This document shows, one piece after another, positions 11,991 to 21,266 of a DNA stretch of 64,000 nucleotides. Location of the stretch: positions 2,728,001-2,792,000 of the forward strand of contig JABELC010000004.1 in NCBI GenBank assembly GCA_028455995.1, in the 5' to 3' direction. Both the position numbers and the translations under genes were made by a program. A model generated the notes under the pieces. The model was not told the DNA's origin and ran no database searches. It saw only the letters and a program-made list of their open reading frames with translations. The stretch's first letter is position 1; each line of letters opens with the position of its first letter. The stretch is from Scleromitrula shiraiana (Eukaryota > Ascomycota > Leotiomycetes > Helotiales > Sclerotiniaceae).

Positions 11991-13792
11991 TCAATTCGGC
12001 ATTCGAGGCGGCGGAGCCAATCTTTGTGGTTCGTTAGTCTAAAGATAGTAGAGGAACGGCTTATATACATACTTAAGTAGTTCGAATTCGTTGTATTTTT
12101 TAAGATATTTAGTACCACGTCTATAAGCTTTCAATAAGTCACCAGGAGATTTATGAGAGAAATTATGGCCGATAAGCCTTATAACTTTCGCTGAGTCGTG
12201 GAACATCGGATCGAAGACCAAGAGGTTTTTGGTGCCGTCGACTAGTTTTTCGAAACCAATGATCGTCATTGAGTGGCCTAGAGCATGTTAAGAGGTTTCT
12301 TTTGTATAGGAAATATACATAACGAGCTTACCTGGATGTTGAAAGTAAATTGGTGGGGCCAAACATTGTCTGACTTTGTCGTCAAAATATGTGGCAGCAT
12401 CGATGAAGTAATCTTCTGCTGCTTTTAAAAGTAGTTGGTTCGCCGGTGATCCTCCTGGTTTTGTTTTGAGCGCCATAGCATCGCATCTAGACGAGGAATT
12501 AGTGGTATGTAGGATGAGTGGAATTGAGAGAACATACGGTATGCCTAATATACAAAACATTGCTTGAGCCTATTAGGTTTTGTTAGTAGCTATCGTGATA
12601 AACAGCAAACAAGGAAATGGAGTAATCGGAAACATACATCGGGCGTGCCAATATATTTTCTCGTTCCACGAATTCCACCAGTCTCTATTCGACCCACTGA
12701 ATTGATACCATGATCCCAAGCTTTCTCTATATATTCTTGAATATCAAAAATTGTAGGGACTTTACCATTGAACACTTTATGACCTGGAAATTGCGATCTA
12801 ATAATGTAAGAAGACATCATTTGAATATTCCGATAACCACAAAAACCTCCTAGCGAGATTGTCAATATATAAGGACTAAATCACGAAGAGCATGCATACC
12901 TTCTCTTGTAAGTTTCGAGACGTGCAGAACAGATGGGTCGCATATATAGGCATATTCGGTCATGGGATCTTGAGCAAGTAGTTGAGTAAGCACTGGAATG
13001 ATATCAGGTGCTTGATTGAGAGGATATTTGACTCTTCGAAGTTTTCCATTATGGTCGAGCCTATTGATTGTCCTTTCCTCTCCATCGGCTTGAAGTAATT
13101 TGACAAGCCATGAAGGCATTTGCTTCTCATGGGCATGAGGGCCAAGCTCTGCTTTCTAGGGGATGTTAGTGTCATGTGACAACTCAGAGAAAGCAACGAC
13201 TTACACCTAGTTGTCGAGGACCTTTAATGGGAGGTTTCGATGAAGACTTTGACTTAAGGGATATTTCAGGCATCTTTAAGATATCTTTCCACGCTGCCTT
13301 TGCCGAGGCCTGTGTTGATACTTGTTCCGAGACTTGTGCATTTGAATCTGAATCCGAATGACCATGATCATCCATATTCCGTAGTGCAAGTGCAAGCTTA
13401 GTACCAAATCCAGTATCTTTCACGTCTCTTGATTTAGAATTTTCGGAAGAAGGTTGAATGGTAGGCGTGTCTCCATCATTACTGGCTTCCTCCTCCCCAT
13501 GTAGCTCAATATGGCTATCAAGCTCATTTGCTAAGACCATTTCACCACAACCCTCAAGAGGGCAAGTTGCATATTGAACATCATCTTGCTCAACTGAAGC
13601 TCCAGAGTCATCTCTAGGCACAAAAGGTGATTGACCCCCCTCTGCATGCAATGTCTCCATGTGTAACTTCAGCATCGTTAGTCAGGGTTTTTGCTATGTA
13701 ACATTGGTTTTCTTGGAGGAACATGCCATTATTGAATACTCGCTCTGTGCTTTGTACCCACAAAAAGGACAAAGTATTGGATGTTCGGCCAT
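11991..13792 (-). CDS. Zinc-finger ZUFSP/ZUP1-type cysteine protease (deubiquitinase, peptidase C78)
   Basis: K63-type deubiquitinase family of human ZUFSP/ZUP1 and fission yeast Mug105, linked to genome stability. Minus-strand exons are 13792-13727, 13666-13205, 13155-12900, 12849-12638, 12569-12538, 12486-12332, 12277-12073 and 12021-11991, total 1419 nt, 472 aa. The N-terminus has a C2H2 finger (CPFCGYKAQ, then LHMETLHAE) and a second one (CPLEGCGEMV, then HIELHG). The catalytic Cys is in GGFCGYRNIQMM, the His in HPGHSMTIIGFE and the Asp in LLVFDPMFHD, so the triad looks complete; RQLG-KAELGPHAHEKQMP precedes the domain. Intron 1 must use a GC donor, since no GT donor restores the LHMETLHAE frame. 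The last intron has a CTAAC branch point and joins to a KLAPPPRMPN end; without splicing the frame would stop at 12039. Confidence 0.9.
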
Positions 13793-14653
13793 ATCCTTTG
13801 TGCTGAAAGAGGTACTGATGGTGGAATGTAAGGTACTGACAATCACTTTGTTTGACCGCCGGAACGAGACTTCAGTTATATTCGCAGTTCATTCAAAGTA
13901 ACTTTTGACAATGAAATTAACAAACTCAAGTATATTACATGAAAAGAAAGTAGAGAGTTATAAAAGGATAGCTTTCAGATTTTGTCAACTGATTGTTGTA
14001 TTTATTTAAACAGATTGTTGTTGGTATAAAACGAGGCTATGTCAAACTCACTGAGTGGAAGGAAGTCAGTCAGGCTGAGTTGGCAAGCACGAATGCGACG
14101 TTTCTTCGCTTGAAATTCGGTCTCCATCATGCTTTAAATTTCACATGAAACATTTAAATTCAGAATTTTGTTCGAGACAATGGATCTGGATGATAGATTG
14201 TCTTGAAGTTCTTTCTTGAAGTTGTTTATTTAAAGTTCTATATACTATAGAGAAAAGCCACAAAAGCCATTACGAGAGACATACATCTCGATAAACCGAT
14301 AAAACATGCCGGTGATATTCTTCAAAGACTTCTTAGGGCTATTTGCGTTTGGAGAACTTCAATGGCTACATAGTATCTACGTGGTATATTGTAGGTGATG
14401 GTTATTTGTATCCATATTGAACACTCTGCTTGAGATGTCTTTCTCTTCTCCTTCAATGTTAGACAACTTCCAAAACGCTGTTCTTCATGCATGACGTGGG
14501 GCTACACCATCTAACCCACAGCCTTCTACACAAGGCTAACCAATAAATTAGATCCCCCTTATCCACCCCACAATAAATTTCCAATCCTCTTTAGATCGAG
14601 AAGTTATCTGAACAGCATTATAATACAACTTTTAGAAACAGTCGAATATAAGG
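13793..14653. promoter_or_regulatory. Divergent promoter region ZUFSP gene / ABHD11-like gene
   Basis: About 860 bp between head-to-head start codons. AT-rich; no ORF, repeat or recognisable element beyond ordinary promoter sequence. Confidence 0.4.
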
Positions 14654-15829
14654 ATGCCTCCCCGGCTGATATCACCAACTCTTTTTCGAGTATGTCGAAG
14701 GCAATACTTCAGCTCATCAACCGTCCCCCTCTCATATGATCTCCACGAACCCGCCAATCCCTCGTCCAATGCTCCACGAGCCATCATCTTCATGCATGGA
14801 TTATTCGGATCAAAGAAGAATAATAGGAGCATTAGTAAGTGAGCTTTCCTTATTTGAACGAATTCCATCTGTTGTATTTCTTGCTGACTCCCGAATCAAG
14901 GGTTCTTGCGAGAGATTTAGGGAGACCTGTTTATGCTGTTGTGAGTAATTCTCTTTAGATAAGTGGGATATATATTGAGATTGGATCGGATAGGATCTTC
15001 GAAACCATGGCGATTCACCTCATCATCCTAAGCATGACTATATAGCAATGGCAGACGACGTGGCAGGCTTTATAGAGAAACATAAGCTCGAAGGACCTAC
15101 ACTGATAGGCCATTCAATGTATGTTTCTCGACTGGAGGGAATACTTTGGGTAGCACATGGATAAGGCTGATAAATTTCATAGGGGAGCAAAAACCGCAAT
15201 GGCCCTGGCACTCAAATCTCCAGAATTGGTCGAAGACATAGTATCCGTGGACAATGCGCCAATCGACGCGGCGCTCCTTAGTAATTTCGGAAAATACATC
15301 CAAGGAATGAAGAAGATTGAGGGAGCCAGAGTAACTCGACAAAGCGAGGCTGATAACATCTTGAAGGAATATGAAGAGGTATACCAAATTCTTCATCACT
15401 CCATTCCGACTGCAAAACTAACTCACCAGGCCCTCCCAATCCGGCAATTCCTCCTCGGGAACCTCGTTCGCACCGAAGACAAGACCCAGAAGTTCAAAGT
15501 CCCTCTTAAGATCTTAGCATCTGCGCTTGATAATCTCGGGGACTTCCCATTCAGAAATGCAGATTCGATTCGATTCAAGAAACCCACGTTGATTGTACGG
15601 GGAACACAGAGCCACTATGTGCCAGATGAAGCCCTGCCGATAATCGGAAAGTTCTTCCCTCTATTTAGACTTGCGGATATAGATGCGGGACATTGGGTTA
15701 TATCTGAGAAACCAGAGGAGTTTAGACAAGGTTTGTTCATACCTTCATTTCCAATTCACCATAAATATAGAGGTTACTGACTCAACTCCTCCTATAGCCG
15801 TTGTAGAATTTTTGAAAACAGAAGAATAG
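14654..15829 (+). CDS. Mitochondrial alpha/beta hydrolase, ABHD11/Imo32 family
   Basis: Serine hydrolase homologous to human ABHD11 and yeast Imo32; ABHD11 resides in mitochondria and supports the lipoylated 2-oxoglutarate dehydrogenase complex. Exons 14654-14838, 14901-14940, 14994-15118, 15183-15378, 15430-15730 and 15798-15829 give 292 aa. The first about 20 residues (MPPRLISPTLFRVCRRQYF) are basic and hydrophobic, as expected of a mitochondrial presequence. The oxyanion-hole motif is FMHGLFGSKKNNRSISK, the nucleophile elbow GHSMG is split by intron 3, the acid loop is near PTLIVRGTQSHYV, and the catalytic His is in DAGHWVISEKPEEF. Intron 4 (15379-15429, 51 nt) has no in-frame stop, so its retention would add 17 residues. 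Exon 1 uses the downstream GTGAGC donor, not the overlapping GTAAGT, because only that keeps SKVLARDLGRPVYAVDLRNH. Confidence 0.92.
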
Positions 15830-15978
15830 AATATAGAGAAAGGTACAATCTATTGTATATATATGTATGAAAGGGTATCTATTATAATTCTATGCTATCC
15901 AAGCAATAAACCCCATGTAACGCCATATAAACATGCCTCGTATCGTATCGTATCGTATCCCATGCCTGACATGAAGCT

Positions 15979-16898
15979 TTAACAAGCGCATGAGCCATAA
16001 TTGTCGTCGGTTCCTCCTACCGTAACCTAGAAGATATCATGTCAATACCATTATATCAAGAAAGCTGTCCGCACAATCTGCTAAACGTTTCACATCTCCA
16101 TCAAAGCATCAAATAAAAGGGCAGGAAGGAAATGGTAAACTCACGTTTCCGGTCCGCCTCCAACCTCCCTTCAACAACTCCGGTCTCCCCACAACCTCCT
16201 CCACACATCCCCCAAAAACCCTCTTCACCCCCTCCCTCGTCTTGCTACTACACTCCCCAAACCCCGCCAACCCCCTCTCCCTGACCAGCTGCTCCGCTTC
16301 CTCCACACCCACGACCCTCTTCCCCTTAACATCGATCTTGGTGCCCACCAACCAAAACACACACCCATCTATACTATTATTTTCCGCCTCGTCGATCCAG
16401 CGAGCCATGCTGTTGAAGGATTCCCGGTTCGTGACATCGTAAATTAGCATTACGGCGTGCGCGCCGCGGTAGTAGGAGTTGGAGAGGGTGCGGAAGCGCT
16501 CTTGGCCCGCGGTGTCGAGGAGGTTGAGGCGGTAGGGTTTGCTGTGGATGGAGAGGGTTTTGAGCTACAGGGGGAACGGATGTTAGCTTTATGTGGTGTG
16601 AAAAAGGGGAACGGCGCATGAGATGAATAGATGGACGGATGAACAAACCTTGAAATCTACGCCGATGGTGGCGGTGGATGATTCGGAGTCGAATTGATCG
16701 TCGCAATATCGTATCAGTACTAAACGTAGTGTATCTTATTAGCACATAACCCATTCACATGCGACATAGAAAATTTAACAAATAATAAACGACAGAAGAT
16801 TTAATATGCGGAATACGCTACTTACAAGCAGACTTTCCAGCACCAGATGGACCTATCAAGAGGATTTTAAGAGTAGGAATAGATTCATCTGAAGCCAT
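15979..16898 (-). CDS. Rab-family small GTPase, Rab18-like
   Basis: Ras-superfamily GTPase of the Rab branch, closest in look to Rab18 (ER/lipid-droplet traffic in animals; fungal role less clear). Minus-strand exons 16898-16826, 16719-16649, 16564-16145 and 16026-15979 give 203 aa. Nucleotide motifs are G1 GPSGAGKSALL, switch I TATIGVDFKLKTL, G3 LLDTAGQERFRTL, G4 in VGTKIDVKG (TKID replacing the usual NKxD) and G5 ECSSKTREGV. The tail ends GSCAC, a CXC-type double geranylgeranylation signal, encoded by a separate 48-nt last exon. The Asn-to-Thr change at the guanine-specificity motif is seen directly and is unusual. It lies downstream of the ribosomal protein gene on the same strand. Confidence 0.9.
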
Positions 16899-17665
16899 AA
16901 TGACAAAAAAGATTGTAAATTCGTTTCCTGCTATATCAAAAAGAAGAACAAAGATTTCCGAATCGTTGGTATTTATTGACGTATAAAGAAAATAACAAAG
17001 TCCTGAACTGCTGTATTGAAATTAAAACAATCGAGGTTGAGGATCGCATTCACTTCTAATTTCACGACGTCAGTCTTGTTCGCCTAAATACCGGTAAGCA
17101 AGGCTTCAGTTAAGCCATGCGTAGGTACTTCCGTACCATGTTGATCAACATCGATACTGGAAACGTCACGAAAATGGGTTCACGTGGAGCTTCGTTATAG
17201 GCAATCTTAATTATTTTTGATATTCAAAGCATAGTGCATTATTAATTGATGGGGGAGGTGAAGAGATAGCTACCCTTAAGAGGGTCTGCGGAAAATTTCT
17301 GCACATCGATGTCATTTAATCTATGGACTATCCAATTGGTAATTTTTTGAAGAACGAGTAGAAGAAAAACACGCCAGTACCTGCATGGTAGGCAGGAGTA
17401 TACTTCAACTTGAAGGTTGATTTTATTCAAGTTCAACTCGAACGTGGGAGGGGATACATAGATGTGGTGGACCAGTTCTTGAATTCTTCTTCCATATATC
17501 ATTAAGTCATTAAATGCACAATGGGCAAACTCGTATGGCTCATTTTTTGACATTTTTGGAATTGATTGATAGCCCTATGCTATATGTGCACGCCATATGC
17601 CCAAAGCCATACCTGACTACATGCTTATTCACCAGTCAAACCCAAACCGCACAAAAACATCCACT
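16899..17665. other. Intergenic: eS1 3' UTR and Rab gene promoter
   Basis: About 770 bp between two minus-strand genes. ORFs at 17242-17553 and 17514-17714 show no domain character. Nothing else recognised. Confidence 0.4.
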
Positions 17666-18720
17666 TTATACCTCTTCCAACACCGTCTCCTTGAATTCAC
17701 GCTCAACCTTTTGACCTTGCTCATCTGTGTTTGATTCGCCGTGGAGGTTGAGAAGAGCACCAAGGTCGAACTTGGGTGCCTTTAGAAGCTTGACTTTTCT
17801 GATGTGAACCTAATAATTGTTTAGTAATTGAACCTTCTTCTGCCTAAATTTTGCACGTACGTTTTGTAATGGGTAGATTCCTTGGGTGGCCTTCTCGATC
17901 TCACGACCAATAACCTCTGGGATGAGCTTGGCGGTGAGTTGAGTAAGTGTGCAGCTGGTAGCCTCACGTTGGATGATCTCGGTCATCTTCTTGCGGATCG
18001 CCCTGATTTGAGAAGAAGCAGCGTATGTGGTCTTCTTGATCTGGTTTGGTCTACGCTTGGTGAAGGCAATAGCGAAAAGGCGGAGGAGGTAGTCGTCGGT
18101 GGTCTTGACGGTGACATTGGCCTCAATCAATGATTGCCACTTTCTTACGAGAGATCTAAGCTTGTCTGATGTAAAGTCGAGACCGTGGAAGTTGGTCAAG
18201 CAGTTCTTTCCCTGGACCTCATCGACACGGAGCTTGACCTTTCTGAAAGAATGGTCCTCGTCCTTTTGCAAATCCGCCAAAGAAACCTCGAAAATTCGTC
18301 CCTTCAAAGCATCGTTGGCGTTCTTGAGACCGGTGGTTCTGTTGACGAGAGTCTTTCCGACACTATATATAAGATTAGATGATGATTCGAAGGTCTTTGG
18401 GTAGTGCAAATATCGTACTCTCTGGTTTGGAAAGAAGATGGTGCCTGTAATATAGTTATTAGTCAATTGCAAATAAATTCGAGATTCATCATTGAACATA
18501 CCTTGACTTGATACCAATCTTTACGGGTGAAAGGATCCAAGGTCTTCTTCTTGAGACCCTTCTTGCCCTTTGAGAGACGCTTATTCCTATTGTCCTGTCA
18601 GAATGCATTATTCTTGATTGCTTTGCCCCTCCTCGTCGCATCTGCTGAATTGCCATATATCCATCATAGAATCGATCAAATCCGAATAATTGAGAAGGTT
18701 ACTCACTTTCCGACAGCCAT
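17666..18720 (-). CDS. RPS1: Small-subunit ribosomal protein eS1 (S3a)
   Basis: Cytosolic 40S ribosomal protein eS1. Minus-strand exons are 18720-18707 (14 nt), 18586-18502, 18444-18419 (26 nt), 18362-17861 and 17809-17666, total 771 nt, 256 aa, the family's usual length. The start MAVGKNKRLSKGKKGLKKK is canonical, then DPFTRKDWYQVKAPSSFQTR, DVGKTLVNRTTG, NCLTNFHGLDFTSDKLRSLV, RRPNQIKKTTYAASSQIRAI and the end ETVLEEV. The very short first exon right after the start codon and several early introns are typical of highly expressed fungal ribosomal protein genes. Confidence 0.97.
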
Positions 18721-19823
18721 GATTGCGAGAAGTTACCTATTCGCCGGGCTGAGAAGAAATTGGTTGTATGGGCGTTCGTGATCTAGGATTGAGATTGAGA
18801 AAGAGGTTGAAAATTAAAATCAAAATTATTTTGGTGCGTGCCAAAACTTTAGCGAGAAGGTGGTCTGTGCACCAAAAGAAATGATTGTTGAAATTCTTTG
18901 AAGGCGAGCCCGGCGAAGAACTTTAGAAAATCACCCACCAATTCCATTCACTAATAACTACATCATCATCATGTGTGACCCTTTTTTTCTCCAACCATCA
19001 TCTACATTGTAAAATACTTGAAGTATTTCGCAAATCCATATTCTGCTCAACTGGTATGAAAGCATTTATTGCTTGGTATTACTTGGTCAACATAATGGTA
19101 AAAATATGTAGTTTATGAGTACCCTATCGAAGGCCTTTGGCATATATATACATGTATGCTTCGAGCTAATTCATTTTCTAATGTCTATTCAGAGGATATA
19201 TATTAAAAATATATTAAAAAATATCCTGCCAGTGTTTGATAAATATATTTTGAATGACTCTTTAAAATGCAGATATTTGAATTCTTTTTGAGCAGGTTTC
19301 ATTTCAATATCTATAATATAGATATCAAAATGTTAGATATATTGAGTTGATTGTATATACACTCTAATCTAAATAAGTGTATGATCTACTCAGTACCTAT
19401 GATATACGCATCAATTGTTTCTATTATGCCTCTAAAAAAATTCTGGTAATTGTTTTGTTTGATAAATCTTATTTATTAAAAGGAGTGCCACTAAATGTAC
19501 AGCCCAAGCAATCCCTCAAGCAATCAACCAATCTGTACTCCAAAGGTTGCGGATATATTTTGAACCCTTTTCAGCACTCAAGTCGCCTAAAGTCCAAGAT
19601 CAAAGTCCGCCGAACCCGTCCATCCATCTATCGCCAGAAACTCCGGACCCCTGAAGCATCATTCCGTCCGTTGTCAAGGTATCATATCATATATTCCGAA
19701 CCCGTCCCAAAGGTACCGTACCAGCCCAGAAAGAAAAAACCAATACCAATACTAATCCCTCACGAACGATGCGTGTGCCTCTTCATCCCATGTACTCTTA
19801 AAACCATCATTTCGAAATCTCCA
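18721..19823. other. Intergenic, AT-rich, 1.1 kb
   Basis: Upstream region of eS1 and 3' side of the small unknown gene. It contains very AT-rich stretches (about 19190-19450). The plus-strand ORF at 19377-19919 begins in this AT-rich DNA and overlaps the opposite-strand small gene; I see no domain in it. Confidence 0.4.
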
Positions 19824-20281
19824 TCAGATGCTCTTCCGGTCCCGTTCCGCCCGTTCACCGGGCTCCTGATATCCCTGAAAATCCTCAAAGCATGGAAAAC
19901 TGAAGTACCCGGTTGCTAGCACCATAATCAGCAACTGTTCGCTCACTCTTTACACATATGAAGGAGTTACTAACATTCATACTGCATGCTTTTCATATCC
20001 TTAAAAGTCCTCGATGCGGATCCGCTATCTGGACTTCGATTCCCTGGCGTAGAGCACGCACTACCGGGTGTGCTTCTCGGGCTCCCATGATCTTGCTGCG
20101 CCGAGTAGTTCGCCACGCGGTTAAGGATGGTTGTAGCTCTCGACGAGGATTGTAGATTTGCGAGATCTTTTCGAGATGCGTTGCTGGTTGCTAATGACGG
20201 TGCCGTGGCATGTGCTCTCATAAGTTTGGGTCGTGAAGATACTTTTGGACAAGATCCTCGAGATTGAGTTTTGGACGACAT
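19824..20281 (-). CDS. Small Ser-rich protein of unknown function (124 aa, two exons)
   Basis: I do not recognise this protein. Minus-strand exon 1 is 20281-19983 and exon 2 is 19899-19824, together 375 nt, exactly 125 codons including stop. It starts MSSKTQSRGSCPKVSSRPK, runs through a Ser/Asn/Thr-rich middle (NLQSSSRATTILNRVANYSA; SPRSTPGSACSTPGNRSPDS) and, after splicing, ends PGERAERDRKSI. The intron has a GTATGA donor, a CTGAT branch-like site and a TTCAG acceptor. Without splicing the frame would stop four codons after the donor. Composition suggests a disordered, possibly phosphorylated protein; the SPRSTPGS and NRSPDS segments hold S/T-P sites. Alternatives: a single-exon version, or a spurious ORF. 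Confidence 0.5.
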
Positions 20282-21266
20282 GGCGAAATGATTATTAGGA
20301 ATTGATCTGTCTTGGTACAGTGATTGCAAGGCAAAAGGATCGACTTAAAGATTTCTGATTCCCCACTCGGATGGAAAACCCGGAGTAAGCTGATTAGATG
20401 AGATGTGTTGATTTGTTGATTGATAGATTGAGATATTACCCTCCCTTCACGAAGATTCTCCAAGAAGATATATAATCAAAGCAGGTCAACCAGGACAATT
20501 ACCGTTGGGGAAAATATATGGGAGATTAAGTAAAGGTCTGGCGAACTTTCCAAATGTATTAAATAAAGCCCAGAAAAAGCATGGCAGGGCACTGTTGGGC
20601 AAGGAAACAACGAACCGATTTAGGATATCCTTACCCCAAACCCGATTAAAAAAACCAAGTTCGGTCTCCGCCACATGTCAGACCGTGAGCGAATTACTGC
20701 TTTTATTTGCTCCACGCCAACAATAATGATGTGGTGGGTTGTTAATGGATATGGTGTTGCACACATGCATTAAACGTGCATAGAAAAAGGTGGGCGAGCT
20801 TACCATCAAAACCACACATTAACCCCTCTTTCTTTACAATATTCGCCTTAAGTGGACGGCCCCAATATATTGCCTGGGTCTGGATGCAGTTCTACAATAA
20901 CATGGCGCTTTTAGAAAAAGGCTCCCAAAACTTGGAATTTGGGAAAGCCGCATATGTTGGATTCAATACGAAATGTGACAAAGCTAAAGTTCATCGGCAT
21001 CGTAATGAAATGTCGTATGTTTTGTCAAACAAGTCACCATGCTCAAGCGAGATCTGACAAGACATAACATAACATAACACCGGCAAAATAAATTTGTGTT
21101 CTATATGCTAGACTACGTTTGGGAAGTTAGGCATTCATGCTGCATGCAGGTACATTTTGTGCGGTCCGAGTCATGATGGCCGCTTTCCGCGCGTGATCAA
21201 TGATCAATACTGCGATTTTGGGTCAGTCTCAAGTAATCTCCTTACTAAATAGTCCATATAGGGTAC
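20282..21266. other. Intergenic: promoter of small unknown gene, 3' side of URC1
   Basis: About 985 bp. Open frames at 20505-20726 and 20776-21057 lack an ATG start and show no domain. A short repeat (ACATAACATAACATAAC) lies near 21061-21078. Nothing else seen. Confidence 0.4.

Noticed and set aside
19377..19919. 180-codon plus-strand ORF
   Set aside because: Begins in AT-rich intergenic DNA, overlaps the better-supported minus-strand spliced gene, no domain seen.
20505..21057. Two plus-strand open frames between the small gene and URC1
   Set aside because: Neither has an ATG start (TTG and GTG only) and neither shows recognisable protein features.
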